Positions 18,456 through 28,511 of a stretch of DNA of 64,000 bases are shown here, piece by piece. Within the stretch, counting starts at the first letter, position 1, and each line of letters starts with the position of its first letter. The DNA lies in assembly GCF_000011185.1 (NCBI RefSeq), contig NC_002689.2, forward strand, positions 1,054,001-1,118,000. The letters are read 5' to 3'. The notes under the pieces are model-generated. The model was not told where the DNA came from. It saw only the letters and a program-made list of their open reading frames with translations, and ran no database searches. Source of the DNA: Thermoplasma volcanium GSS1 (lineage in GTDB: Archaea; Thermoplasmatota; Thermoplasmata; Thermoplasmatales; Thermoplasmataceae). Position numbers and translations under genes: made by a program.

Positions 18456-19301
18456 TCAACGCCCAATATTAGTATTAGACTGATACTCGGCTGCCTTTAC
18501 CAGGTTAGAGAGTATATTTGTCGCAGTTATTGGGCCGACACCGCCTGGTACTGGCGTCACTGCCTCTACTTTTTCTGAAACCTTATCAAAATCAATGTCC
18601 CCTATAACCTTATCTTGGACATAGTTAATACCGACATCTATAACTACTGAACTCTCTGTTACGTACGTGTCATCAAGGAAACCTGGTCTTCCTACTGCAA
18701 CTACTATAATTTTGGAGGCTTTCGCTATAGACCTAATATCAGGCGTCTTACTGTGGCATATCGATACGGTATAATCTCTGTTCAACATCATCATGCTCAA
18801 TGGTCTTCCCACGACTGGTGATCTGTTTATTATGGTGGCAGTAGTCTTTTCATATCCGTAGTATTTAAGTATATCAACTACGGCCATAGCCGTAGCGGGG
18901 ACAAGAAATTCTCTGTTAATCGCAATAGATCCTTGATTGTACGGTGAGAGTGCATCAACATCTTTATAGTATGGAATTGATTTTACAATGTCGTAGTAGT
19001 CTATGGTCTTCGGAAGTGGGTTCTCAACCATTATTCCATTTACGTCTTTATCAGCCGAAAGCTCTTCTATTCTCCTTACTAATTCCTGCTTAGTAAGATC
19101 CTCGTACTTTTCGAGGACGACATCCGCCCCTATCTTTTTCCCTCTCTTTATCTTTGCACGTGCGTATATTGTAGCTGCGCTGTAATTCCCGACCTGAAGT
19201 AGGACAAGCCTTGGTGAAACACCCATTTTTTCGATTCTTTCTTTTAATTCTTCTGCCTTTTTTTCCGCTATCTCCTCTCCCTTAAGGAGCTTTACGGCCA
19301 T
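18456..19301 (-). CDS. folD: Methylene-tetrahydrofolate dehydrogenase / cyclohydrolase FolD
   Basis: A 281-residue bifunctional one-carbon enzyme. It has the YARAK motif with the catalytic lysine K50, the [10 protein letters not shown] motif for the nucleotide site and the C-terminal signature [14 protein letters not shown]. Its start overlaps the glucose dehydrogenase stop by ten bases, so both are made from one message although their pathways differ. The 205 bp downstream (18251-18455) up to nadE contain no gene. Confidence 0.93.
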   Translation of the reverse strand: MAVKLLKGEEIAEKKAEELKERIEKMGVSPRLVLLQVGNYSAATIYARAKIKRGKKIGADVVLEKYEDLTKQELVRRIEELSADKDVNGIMVENPLPKTIDYYDIVKSIPYYKDVDALSPYNQGSIAINREFLVPATAMAVVDILKYYGYEKTTATIINRSPVVGRPLSMMMLNRDYTVSICHSKTPDIRSIAKASKIIVVAVGRPGFLDDTYVTESSVVIDVGINYVQDKVIGDIDFDKVSEKVEAVTPVPGGVGPITATNILSNLVKAAEYQSNTNIGR

Positions 19302-20377
19302 TTTATCACCGTCTTTATTTCACCTTTTGGCTTTTGGAAGAATATATTTGTCTCCTCAGGCTTGGCCTCGTACGTTATGATATCTTTAATCGTCTGCGGA
19401 TGCCTATGATACCAGTTGCTGAGAGAATCAAGTGCTTGTACATAATGTATCTTCGCGGCGTCCACTGATCCAGCTATCGTTATATTCCTCTCCACGATAT
19501 AATCAATGTCCTCGCCATTTACAGGATATCCCGGGGCTTTTCCGTTTGTTCCAAACAGTATCACTACACCGTTATTGTTTACCTTCTTTACAAATTTGAA
19601 TATAGTCGAAGGATCGCCGCTCGTATCTACCAGTAGATCGATCTTATCCGGCATATCCTTAAGATAGTTGGAAAAACCTACACCAAAGTCGTCCATCATC
19701 TTCATTTTGTTTTCAGTCTCGTCATGTCTATTTACCATCGTAACATCGAATCCCCTATCCTTCCCAACAAACGAATAAAGAAAAGCCTCGCTGCCAGATC
19801 CTATTACCACCATTTTCTTTCCTATAAAGGTAGAATCATCGTTCTGGAATATTGATCTCTTAGAGACCACATCGAAAACTTCGAACGCTTTCATAACGTT
19901 TTTAAGGGGCTCAGTAAGTACGGCTATCTTTCCAAGATCAGGATCATTAACCTTCACGAGATTCTGAATATCATCGTATATAACGTCCCTCATAAATCCG
20001 TGCAGTCCAGTTATTCCGGCTTCGTGCTTATCAGGATCTCCTATGGAGCAATTATCCTGCCTTCCTATCCTGCAGTTGACGCACTTGCCCGGCCTCCTGA
20101 CGAGAGGTACTACGAAATCACCTCTCTTTATATAGTTATTGTCTGATACATCTAGAACTTGTAATAGGGCTTCATGACCAAGGACCAGAAAATTTTCACC
20201 TTCCGGATTATATGTAAAAGAAAGAGCTCCAGCCACTTCCCCCCTGTCAGTGCCACATATACCTATATATACAGGTTTGAGTTTGGCTTCATATTTTTCG
20301 GGTTCTGGCATATCGATTTTCGTATATTTAACCCCACCTTTCGGTGCATCAGTTACTATGGCGTTTATAGTGGACAT
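19292..20377 (-). CDS. gdh: Glucose 1-dehydrogenase (medium-chain, zinc)
   Basis: A 361-residue zinc alcohol-dehydrogenase-superfamily enzyme. Catalytic zinc ligands are seen at C41 (GICGTD) and H68-E69 (GHE). A cysteine cluster near residues 93-104 binds the structural zinc. The Rossmann motif VVIGSGSEA precedes the NADP region. It closely resembles the structurally known T. acidophilum glucose dehydrogenase that opens the non-phosphorylating Entner-Doudoroff pathway. Galactose may also be used. It is divergent from pyruvate kinase, about 105 bp apart. Confidence 0.9.
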   Translation of the reverse strand: MSTINAIVTDAPKGGVKYTKIDMPEPEKYEAKLKPVYIGICGTDRGEVAGALSFTYNPEGENFLVLGHEALLQVLDVSDNNYIKRGDFVVPLVRRPGKCVNCRIGRQDNCSIGDPDKHEAGITGLHGFMRDVIYDDIQNLVKVNDPDLGKIAVLTEPLKNVMKAFEVFDVVSKRSIFQNDDSTFIGKKMVVIGSGSEAFLYSFVGKDRGFDVTMVNRHDETENKMKMMDDFGVGFSNYLKDMPDKIDLLVDTSGDPSTIFKFVKKVNNNGVVILFGTNGKAPGYPVNGEDIDYIVERNITIAGSVDAAKIHYVQALDSLSNWYHRHPQTIKDIITYEAKPEETNIFFQKPKGEIKTVIKWP

Positions 20378-20482
20378 ATAGCAGATAACGTCAATTGATA
20401 TTAATTAGTTTTGAAACTATGTTCGATCCCGTCATAGAATTTTCAATGAACATTAATATGTCTCCTATATCTAACGTAAATT

Positions 20483-22108
20483 ATGAAGACCAAGATCGTA
20501 GCAACGGTAGGACCTGCAAGTGAAGATCCGTCGATACTTAAGCAAATGGTAAAAAATGGATTATCCTTAATCAGAATCAACTCCGCACACGCTGAAATTT
20601 CCTATGTAGCAAAAATAGTAAAAGAGATGCGCGATATAAATCCAGATGTAGGTGTAATGGTCGATCTCAAGGGCCCAGAGCTTAGGACTGGAACCTTTCC
20701 TGGCGGTTCACTGCGCATATCTAAAGGAAATAAATACACCATAGGAAAAGAAATCACGCTGAATAATGAAAAAGCCATTGGAAATATTCAGACTGGCGAC
20801 AAAGTCCTGATGAGCGATGGTGAGGTGGAATTTACCGTTGATAGCACTTCGCCTATAGTGCTAATAGCAGAAAATGATGGTGTTCTACGAGACAGGAGCA
20901 GAGTGAATGTCCCTGGGAGATACGTTGAAATTGGGTCCATAACCGAAAGAGATAAGAGTTTCGTAATTGAGGGTATAAAACAAGGCGTAGACTTCTTTGC
21001 CTTATCTTTCGTACAAAATGCTGAAAATGTGAACAGCCTTAGGGATTTCATAATAGAGAATGGCGGTAACCAGTACATAATAGCGAAAATTGAGACAAAG
21101 AGCGGCCTTGATAACATTGAGAGCATAGTTCAGGCATCAGACGGAATAATGGTAGCGAGAGGCGATCTCGGAGTCGAACTCCCCCTGAAAGAAGTTGTTA
21201 TGGCGCAGAAGAAGATAATAAAGATCTCTCATGAGGATGGGGATTTCACAATAGTCGCTACACAGGTACTGGAGTCTATGGTTAACAATGCATTTCCAAC
21301 AAGGGCGGAGATATCAGATATAACCAATGCTATAATAGACAATGCCGATGCCCTCATGCTGTCTGAAGAGAGTGCGATAGGCAAATACCCAGCACTTGCT
21401 GTACAGACACTGCGTGACGTATCCGATTATGTGGAAAATCTCGTTGATTTTCAATCGTCTTACACCTTTAAAGGCAACAAAATAGCTTATTCAGTCGCGA
21501 AGGCAGCAAAAGTGCTTTCCGATGATATAAACAGCAATGGAATTGTTGCACTGACACACACCGGATCGACTGTAAAAATGATCTCTTCGCTTAGGCCAAA
21601 GGCGCTGGTCTATGCTGGGACTGTTGATGACTCGCTGTCTAGGAAGCTTAATATTTACTTCGGAGTTGTTCCTCTGCATCTAAAAAGAGATTCAGAATCT
21701 CTCAGTTTTGCCGATCTGACAGAATACATCTTAAAATCTGCATTTTTCAAGAGTGGGGATAAGATCGTAGTAACAAGCGGCGATCCGTATTTTACCTTTG
21801 GCGGCACGAATGACGTCCGTGTTATGGCTATAGGTGAATTCCTGGGCCGTGGATATCCTCAAGGCAAAGATGCCTTCGGAACAGCAACATACGGGAAAAA
21901 TGGAAATATTCTAATTTCAAATAGCAAGGATGTACCTGACGGGAACTTCGACGCGTATATATTTACGGCTGATGTAAAGCCATCAGAAGTTAAAAAGATC
22001 AACGGTAAAACTGCGGTTTTTAAAACGAGGCTTGCAAGGACCATCAACGAAGGTGAGAGGATCTATATAGATGGAAATACAGGTATAATATTAAAATATG
22101 AAAAATAA
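20483..22108 (+). CDS. pyk: Pyruvate kinase with C-terminal extension
   Basis: Makes pyruvate and ATP from phosphoenolpyruvate. It shows the N-terminal ATVGPAS, the catalytic lysine region VDLKGPELR, the EVV-type motif IAKIETKSG and the MVARGDLGVELP signature. The core ends near residue 460. About 75 further residues, including GFGTATYGKNGN-like and INEGERIYIDGNTG sequences, resemble a shortened PEP-utiliser swivel domain without its phosphohistidine; such tails exist in some bacterial pyruvate kinases. Start at ATG 20483. It faces glyceraldehyde dehydrogenase tail to tail. Confidence 0.92.
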   Translation: MKTKIVATVGPASEDPSILKQMVKNGLSLIRINSAHAEISYVAKIVKEMRDINPDVGVMVDLKGPELRTGTFPGGSLRISKGNKYTIGKEITLNNEKAIGNIQTGDKVLMSDGEVEFTVDSTSPIVLIAENDGVLRDRSRVNVPGRYVEIGSITERDKSFVIEGIKQGVDFFALSFVQNAENVNSLRDFIIENGGNQYIIAKIETKSGLDNIESIVQASDGIMVARGDLGVELPLKEVVMAQKKIIKISHEDGDFTIVATQVLESMVNNAFPTRAEISDITNAIIDNADALMLSEESAIGKYPALAVQTLRDVSDYVENLVDFQSSYTFKGNKIAYSVAKAAKVLSDDINSNGIVALTHTGSTVKMISSLRPKALVYAGTVDDSLSRKLNIYFGVVPLHLKRDSESLSFADLTEYILKSAFFKSGDKIVVTSGDPYFTFGGTNDVRVMAIGEFLGRGYPQGKDAFGTATYGKNGNILISNSKDVPDGNFDAYIFTADVKPSEVKKINGKTAVFKTRLARTINEGERIYIDGNTGIILKYEK

Positions 22109-22123
22109 TATTTTTATAGAATC

Positions 22124-23605
22124 TTACTGAAATAGATCATCTCTTACAGTATTTATTTGCAACGGCTTTCCTGAGTAGTCTACGTATATGTTCTTTATTT
22201 TAAGGTACTCAAGTATGCCGTATCTGCTTCCTTCCCCTGCTTGACCAGTAAGCCTGAAACCTGTGTGGTATCCTTGCGATGCCTCTGGGCCTGGCATGTT
22301 TATGTAGAGTTCGCCAAACCTTATGCGTTCTGCGGCTTCGAATATAAGGTTCGGATCTTTAGTAAACAAGTACGATGCAAGCCCGTACTTGGAATCATTG
22401 GCAAGGCTGTACATTTCCTCTACGTCAGACACCTTTCTTGCGCCTATTACTGGTGCAAATATCTCCTCCTGGAATATCTTTGATTTCTGATCGACATTGT
22501 CAATTATCGTAGGCAGGAAGAAGTATCCATTCTTGTATGGACCAGAAAGATCGGGTTTGGATCCGCCATATAGTATGCGTGCACCGCTTTCTTTAGCCTC
22601 TTCAACGACCTCTTCTGTTCCCTTCAATGCAGTAGTATTTATCAACGGGCCCATGTCTGCCCTTGACGGGTCGCCGACTACAATCTTCTTGCTCAGTTCC
22701 ACGAACTTGTTAATGAACGTGTCGTATATATCCTCGTGTACGTAGAGCCTTTCCGCCGCTATGCAGGACTGGCCGGCGTTCCAGTACTTTGCCCAGAGCA
22801 GGGTTTTAAGCGCATTGTTTATGTCGGCGTCCTTCCAAACCATAAAGGGGGCCTTTCCTCCCAATTCGAGCATAAGTTTTGCCATGTTAGCAGAAGCTTT
22901 CTGCATTATCCTTTGGCCGGTGCTGGTAGAGCCAGTCATGGTGATTAATGCAACTTTCTTATGCTCTACTATATAATCACCGATAACCGAACCCCTGCCT
23001 GTTATATAATTGAGAGCGCCCTTTGGAACGCCAGCCTGGATAAACTTTTTCACTATCCATTCAGCGCTTCCTGGTGTATCACTGCTTGGCTTCAATATGA
23101 CCGTATTGCCTGTGAGGAGTGCCGGAGCAAGCTTCCTCGCAACCATACCTGCTGGGAAATTCCACGGAGTAAGGGCAACTACAGTACCGTACGGGACTTT
23201 ATATTGGAATATCTTGCGGTGGTTAGTAGTCCCTTCAACGACCTCTCCGTTCAGCTTTCTGGCCCATTCCGCATAGTATTGCATTTGATCGAGCACACCA
23301 TCGACTTCTTCAGCGGCTTCTTTAACAGGTTTTCCATTCTCTTGTATTATTATATTTTCAAGTTCCTTCCGGTTTTCCTCTATGAGCTCCTTCGCTTTGT
23401 ATATGATTTTTGAACGCTCGACTGACCCAAGATCCATCCACTTTTGGAAGGCGTCCTCGGCTGCATCAAATGCTCTATCAACATCATCCCTTGATGCTGC
23501 TGCAAATTTCCCAATGACTTCGCCAGTAACCGGGTTGTATTTCGTTAAAGTATCACCATTGGACGAATCAACCCATTGTCCATCTATGTACAGTTTTCCA
23601 TCCAT
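22124..23605 (-). CDS. NADP-dependent glyceraldehyde dehydrogenase (ALDH superfamily)
   Basis: A 493-residue aldehyde dehydrogenase. The cofactor/oxyanion segment TPWNFPAG, the general base in LELGGKAPF and the nucleophile in WNAGQSCIAAERL are present. From memory, the sequence matches the T. acidophilum enzyme Ta0809 (characterised as D-glyceraldehyde dehydrogenase) along nearly its whole length. It oxidises glyceraldehyde to glycerate in the non-phosphorylating Entner-Doudoroff route, the same pathway as the nearby glucose dehydrogenase and pyruvate kinase. Confidence 0.9.
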   Translation of the reverse strand: MDGKLYIDGQWVDSSNGDTLTKYNPVTGEVIGKFAAASRDDVDRAFDAAEDAFQKWMDLGSVERSKIIYKAKELIEENRKELENIIIQENGKPVKEAAEEVDGVLDQMQYYAEWARKLNGEVVEGTTNHRKIFQYKVPYGTVVALTPWNFPAGMVARKLAPALLTGNTVILKPSSDTPGSAEWIVKKFIQAGVPKGALNYITGRGSVIGDYIVEHKKVALITMTGSTSTGQRIMQKASANMAKLMLELGGKAPFMVWKDADINNALKTLLWAKYWNAGQSCIAAERLYVHEDIYDTFINKFVELSKKIVVGDPSRADMGPLINTTALKGTEEVVEEAKESGARILYGGSKPDLSGPYKNGYFFLPTIIDNVDQKSKIFQEEIFAPVIGARKVSDVEEMYSLANDSKYGLASYLFTKDPNLIFEAAERIRFGELYINMPGPEASQGYHTGFRLTGQAGEGSRYGILEYLKIKNIYVDYSGKPLQINTVRDDLFQ

Positions 23606-23941
23606 GTTTAGGCTATTGCAATAAACTAATTTAAGATTTTTCTAATAACATATATATTAAATATATTGTAATAAAATAAAAGCAGCAATCTTTATACTCA
23701 ATATCGAAACTGCGTTTGAATTTCCCTAATTCTAGTTGCGGTTTATAGTTCTTGTAATAGGCTAGTTTCTTAAAGAGAGCCTATGTTTCAATTATTTAAA
23801 GAAACATAGGCCAGCACCAGGGACAATGAACATTCAGGGTTTCATTCTGCTTAATCTTTTCGAATGCTTGTGGCTGAAAGTAAATAGAAAATCCATTTAC
23901 ATAGTATATAGATCTCATTCCGAGCAGATATTGCTTACTCT
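23606..23941. other. Gene-free stretch upstream of glyceraldehyde dehydrogenase
   Basis: No convincing ORF. The strip nearest the GADH start (23630-23690) is extremely AT-rich and holds TATA-like sequences. A perfect inverted repeat lies at 23779-23811 (listed separately). The minus strand at 23854-23839 reads TTAAGCAGAATGAAAC, which resembles the CRISPR-like sequence at 43924-43954 at its 3' end (13 of 16 bases) but could be chance. Confidence 0.6.
23779..23811. promoter_or_regulatory. Perfect 11-bp inverted repeat between trp operon and GADH gene
   Basis: The arms GCCTATGTTTC (23779-23789) and GAAACATAGGC (23801-23811) are exactly complementary with an 11-nt AT-rich spacer. The site is about 130 bp past the end of trpC and 175 bp upstream of the GADH start. 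It could be an operator or, transcribed, a hairpin that ends the trp message. No T-run follows the hairpin on the minus strand, so an intrinsic terminator is not obvious. Confidence 0.5.
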
Positions 23942-24655
23942 CTAGATTATGCCCTCCATCTCGAGATATTCCAGTGTACCATCCTTTTTCAGGATAGAGG
24001 TACCGATGAGATACCCTTGGAACTTTAGGTCAAGATTTTTTACATTATCTATAGATATACCGCTCTCAAGTATTCTAACTTCTCCGCTAAAATCTGGGAT
24101 CTTTTCGTCCATTAAAAGATTTGTGAGATCTCTCCTGTTATAGCCAATCATTACGTTATCCCTTATATATTGCCTTTTCAAGGCATCTTGGTTATGGAAC
24201 TCTTCCAACACATCCATACCCAGATCCGCTGCCCTCTCTACTATCCGCTTTATTGATTCGTAATCTAGGAAATCAAGTATAACTAGGACTGCATCACCTC
24301 CGGCATTGAATCCATAATCCACGAACTCACTATCAGGGACAAAGTCCTTTACTAGTATAGGTATGTTGTACCTATGGGCTACAACGACATCCTGGAAGGA
24401 ACCATTAAAAAATGAAGGTTCTGTAAGTATGCTTAAGCCTGCTATTCTGTGTTCCATTACGTACGATAGATAGTCTTCGATGGAATAATCCACCTTTAAA
24501 CCTGATGGAGATCTCCTTTTATATTCCGCTATAACGCCCCTTTTCCCGGATCTATTAAGTTCGATTATCCTTTCCTTTAAACTTATTATGCCTCGCCTTC
24601 TTGAATAAGGAAAGCTCCTAAGTTTATTCGATTTGTAAACACTATCGTAATTCAT
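23942..24655 (-). CDS. trpC: Indole-3-glycerol phosphate synthase
   Basis: TIM-barrel enzyme of 237 residues, slightly short for the family. It shows VIAEYKRRSPSG (substrate-binding lysine), LSILTEPSFF, LVKDFV, DAVLVIL and GYNRRDL motifs in the TrpC order, and ILESGIS near the end. It catalyses ring closure of CdRP to indole-3-glycerol phosphate. Last gene of the trp operon, overlapping trpG by four bases. Confidence 0.92.
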   Translation of the reverse strand: MNYDSVYKSNKLRSFPYSRRRGIISLKERIIELNRSGKRGVIAEYKRRSPSGLKVDYSIEDYLSYVMEHRIAGLSILTEPSFFNGSFQDVVVAHRYNIPILVKDFVPDSEFVDYGFNAGGDAVLVILDFLDYESIKRIVERAADLGMDVLEEFHNQDALKRQYIRDNVMIGYNRRDLTNLLMDEKIPDFSGEVRILESGISIDNVKNLDLKFQGYLIGTSILKKDGTLEYLEMEGII

Positions 24656-25203
24656 AACATCACAAAATTTTTGAGGATCTGTTTTCCAACTGAAGTAAAA
24701 TAGCTCTCCGGATGGAACTGAATACCGTATATCCTACCATCTACAGAATGGAATCCCATTATATTTCCGTCTGTTTCCGACACGGCATCTACCTCTATGT
24801 TCTTATTTGGGCTTATGACCAGGGAATGATATCTGATCGCGTCAAACGAATCTGGTATCCCTAAGTACAAACTGCTTCCGTTGTGCTTTATCCGGTCTAT
24901 TTCACCATGGTAAGGCCTTCTAGCAACTGAAATCTGCGAGCCTAGATGATAGGCCAGCAGCTGATGACCAAAGCATATGCCAAGGACAGGGCCATCGAAT
25001 TTATCGACCACATCTAATGTCCTGCCTCTATCCCTAGCGTTCAGTGGACTGCCTGGGCCAGGAGATATTATTATTTTGTCGTAGCCCGATGCATCAACTA
25101 ATTTGTCATTCTCTACGACATCCACTTCTATGTTCATCTCTCTAAGGTAATAATAGAGGTTATAGACGAAAGAATCGTGATTATCGACGACCAACATCTT
25201 CAT
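24652..25203 (-). CDS. trpG: Anthranilate synthase glutamine amidotransferase subunit
   Basis: Class I glutamine amidotransferase of 183 residues. The triad is visible as Cys in GICFGHQLL and His-Glu in FHPES; the NHDSFVYNL start and SPGPGSP oxyanion loop are typical of TrpG. It supplies ammonia to TrpE. It overlaps trpE by four bases upstream and trpC by four bases downstream. Confidence 0.94.
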   Translation of the reverse strand: MKMLVVDNHDSFVYNLYYYLREMNIEVDVVENDKLVDASGYDKIIISPGPGSPLNARDRGRTLDVVDKFDGPVLGICFGHQLLAYHLGSQISVARRPYHGEIDRIKHNGSSLYLGIPDSFDAIRYHSLVISPNKNIEVDAVSETDGNIMGFHSVDGRIYGIQFHPESYFTSVGKQILKNFVML

Positions 25204-26255
25204 AGAACTGACCTCGCCTTGTTATATATCTCATTGACCTCAGAAGAGGGATCGGAATCCTTGACTATGCCTGCACCTGCACGCACCCTAAAACCATTTC
25301 CAGAAGAATAGGCCATGCGTATGGCAAGCCCCATATCAAATATACCTGAACCGACTATTCCTACAGCTCCGCCGTAAGGGCCCCTAGGCGTTTCTTCGAA
25401 CTTGTCTATGATCTCAATAGCCCTCTCCTTTGGCGATCCCGTTACGGTGCCGGCAGGAAACATTGCCCTTAGAATGTCCACATAATTCTTGTTTGAGAAC
25501 GTAGCCTTTACCTGGCTTACAAGGTGCTTTACACTTGAAAATTCCTCAATTTCCATCACCTTAGGAACTTCTAGGCTGCCAATGTCAGCAAATTTGCTTA
25601 CATCGTTCCTAGCCAGGTCAAGAAGCATCCTATGCTCACATCTATCCTTTTCACTTCTATAGAGTGTATCGGAGCTAAATGAATGTGATATTGTCCCAGC
25701 GATAGGATCGACATAAATTCTGTTCCCTATAACCGTAAATATATTCTCCGGGGAACTTCCAACCACTTCGTACTTGCCGAACCTATAGTAAAAGACGTAT
25801 CTTGACCGATCCTTCGTGAGGAATTCATGAATCTTTTCGTTAACATTTACGTTAGCCTCAAATTCCCGGGAAATTACTACCTGCAAAACTTCCCCGTTCC
25901 TTATTAGATTCACTATTTTCCTAATCTTTCCCTCCAACGCTTCATCCTTTAAGCTACCTGAGTTCTTCTTTTTAAAGGCAGAAGTACGCATTATTGGACG
26001 TTTTTCAATAGTTTCCGCATCCATAGATAGAAAGTATGGCCATCCAGAACTCTTAACCTTCGTATCGAAGATCTCGTTTACATAATCGTATGTTACTAGA
26101 ATTGGCCTAAGAGCGCCATCGAATATCTTAGAAGGATCATTTTGGAAGGTATCTGATGCAAATACGTACTCATATCCATTTACCCTGTCAGGGAAAGAGG
26201 CAAAATATGCAAAATTACTATAGGTCCTAAACTCATCTATCTGATCAGCTAACAT
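25200..26255 (-). CDS. trpE: Anthranilate synthase component I
   Basis: A 351-residue chorismate-utilising enzyme, short at the N-terminus compared with bacterial TrpE. C-terminal signatures include DPIAGTISH, LLDLARNDV, VMEIEEFSSVKHLVS, FPAGTVTGSPKERA and RAGAGIVKDS. ATG 26255 lies inside the trpF stop overlap and is preferred; ATG 26267 would add four residues. It works with TrpG on chorismate. Confidence 0.92.
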   Translation of the reverse strand: MLADQIDEFRTYSNFAYFASFPDRVNGYEYVFASDTFQNDPSKIFDGALRPILVTYDYVNEIFDTKVKSSGWPYFLSMDAETIEKRPIMRTSAFKKKNSGSLKDEALEGKIRKIVNLIRNGEVLQVVISREFEANVNVNEKIHEFLTKDRSRYVFYYRFGKYEVVGSSPENIFTVIGNRIYVDPIAGTISHSFSSDTLYRSEKDRCEHRMLLDLARNDVSKFADIGSLEVPKVMEIEEFSSVKHLVSQVKATFSNKNYVDILRAMFPAGTVTGSPKERAIEIIDKFEETPRGPYGGAVGIVGSGIFDMGLAIRMAYSSGNGFRVRAGAGIVKDSDPSSEVNEIYNKARSVL

Positions 26256-26832
26256 AATCCATCGCATCTCTAATTTTCTTGAAAAATGACATTACTTTGC
26301 CGGGATGTTTGATGCCTGGACTTGATTCCAGAGAACTGCTAACGTCTATAATCGAGGGTTTAGCTGCAATGATATTCTCAATATCCCGATCGCTTATGCC
26401 TCCCGCATAGCCTACATTCAAACCGAGTGGTGCTATCTGAGAAACAATCGATGAAACACCTTTCTTGTACTCTACTAGTATTATATCTGCTTCCCTATAC
26501 GCATTGTACTTTATTTTGAGGTCTCTTATCCCATTAAAATTAATCACAGAGATAACCTTCCTTCCAAGCTCATGAATGGATCTTATTAGCTCAGGATCGT
26601 GATCAAAATGCAGTTGCACATAATCTTCGAACAATGGCGACGATAGCACGGTTTGTTCAGATGTGTAAACACCAGCTACGGTTATACCTGCTTCTGCTAT
26701 TTCCCTTATTGTATTGTGTGACGCATGGCGAGGGCTCAGCTCATCAAGCACAACGCCCACAATAGATGCACCGAGTTCCGTTACCATAGCAGCATCTTCA
26801 AGCCTAGTTATGCCGCAAACCTTTATTTTCAT
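26245..26832 (-). CDS. trpF: Phosphoribosylanthranilate isomerase
   Basis: A 195-residue TIM-barrel isomerase. It starts with KVCGITR (catalytic Cys) and contains the GVYTSE and VQLHFD segments with [10 protein letters not shown] near the end. The catalytic Asp region is [15 protein letters not shown]. It is placed between trpD and trpE and overlaps both (about 29 bases with trpD). Confidence 0.92.
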
Positions 26833-27796
26833 GCATTATCGCCTCCAATTTTTCATAGGCCTGGCCAGATTTTATTGCTTCTAAAGCCAGACGATAGGCA
26901 TCTTCATAGTTTCCAGCTTTCTTGTTCAAGATCAGCACAGGGGCTGTGTTGAGCGCTATGAACTTTGCTGCATCTTCATTTTCCCCCTTAAGCCCCATAA
27001 AATTGAATTTTCTTATCAGCGATGGATCCTGGGACGATATTTTATCGTACCTTACGTCGTTGGAGATGGATCTGCCATCTACAACGTATTTTTCTACAGA
27101 TCCGTCTACGTATATCACGTCTGTAAAATTGAAGGGGGTGATCTCGTCCATGCCATCCTGACCCCTGATAATAATAGCTTGATAGCCCAATTCATTCAGA
27201 ATATAGGAATACACATCCATCATTTCTGTACTAGCCGAACCTATTACACGTTTTTTCGGAGCTAGAGGATTCAGGACAGGGCCTAAGTAGTTAAATAAGG
27301 TAGGGAACCCTAAACGTTTCCTAACAGTTGAGAAGATTTTGAATTCTGGAATGAAGGTTGGTGCAAGCATGAATACGAAGTTGTTACTTTTAAGCCGATG
27401 CAAAGCAGCTTCCACATCTCTTGGAAAACTATAGCCTGCATCGGCCATAAAGTCTGCTGAACCGTAAGCACCAGTAGACGACCGGTTTCCGAATTTTGCG
27501 ACTGGGATTCCCAAAGAAGCTGCAACTATAGCAGATGCAGTGCTCACATTTATTGTATTTTTCTTATCACCTCCTGTTCCTACTATATCCGTAGCGTCTA
27601 CACTTACAGTAGGCTTATAAATTGCATCTAGAAATCCCATGAATTCTTCCCTAGTCACACCTTTGAAGTGAAATGCAGTTAGAACTGCGGCCCTGCATAC
27701 GTCTGAACAGTCTTCCTTTGATATGATCTCGTATAGACGCTTCGCTGATTCTCTATCTACGTTCAATCCAAGAACAATGTCTTCTATACCCATCAT
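26804..27796 (-). CDS. trpD: Anthranilate phosphoribosyltransferase
   Basis: Transfers phosphoribosyl to anthranilate. The PRPP-binding signature [14 protein letters not shown], the [15 protein letters not shown] segment and the substrate-site arginine context are present. ATG 27796 overlaps the trpA stop and fits the family N-terminus; an upstream ATG at 27820 would place eight extra residues inside trpA. About 330 residues, usual size. Confidence 0.92.
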
Positions 27797-27797
27797 A

Positions 27798-28511
27798 TTA
27801 GGATGCCCCCAAAATATCATTGATCAGCTGCCTGTAGGCCTTCACATTGCCATCGTCCAGCATTTCTACAACAGCTGTACCTACCGCTATTCCGAACCCA
27901 CCGTACTTGGCGATCTTAGCTATCGTACACTTGTTACGTATGCCAAATCCGTAAACTATACGCTTTCCAGATGTAAAATCCCTGATGTGCCCATAAATAG
28001 TCCCTATATCATAAGGCAGCTGAATGCCGGTTGCTGGCATCATCCCTTGATAGACGATCTCCCCGCTTACTTTCATCTGCCTTTCCATTATCTTGAATGG
28101 AGTGACGGGAGTGACGAACGGTACGTAATCCATTCCATGATCCGCTATTGCCTTGGCTACTTGTTCTATTCTATCCGGATAGTCTATGCCAACGTCAGGC
28201 ACCATAACCCCGTCAAATCTTGATGACGATAAGTAATCCAGGATTCCCTTCTTCCCTGAAAAGACAGAATAGTACAGGAGGGCATACTTTTTAATGCCCA
28301 TAGATTCTGCAAGCTTGAATATTTCTGCATTATCATCATGGCTAAATTTGTTGACTGCAAAACTATGTGTAGCTTTTATTTTCTTCCCGTCATAGAGTGG
28401 ATTCTCAGTTGGAAAGCCAAATTCAAAGGCATATACTCCATCTGAATTCTTTATGAATTTTTTTACCTCATTGTATTTGTAACCGAGAGTGAAATATACA
28501 AATGGCTTCAT
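27798..28511 (-). CDS. trpA: Tryptophan synthase alpha chain
   Basis: A 237-residue TIM-barrel protein. The catalytic glutamate lies in [15 protein letters not shown] (the E-x-G-x-P motif), and the second acidic residue in [19 protein letters not shown] is the phosphate-binding segment. It splits indole-3-glycerol phosphate and normally needs TrpB, which is absent from this cluster. Its ATG overlaps the stop of the unknown gene at 28508-29317 by four bases. Confidence 0.92.
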
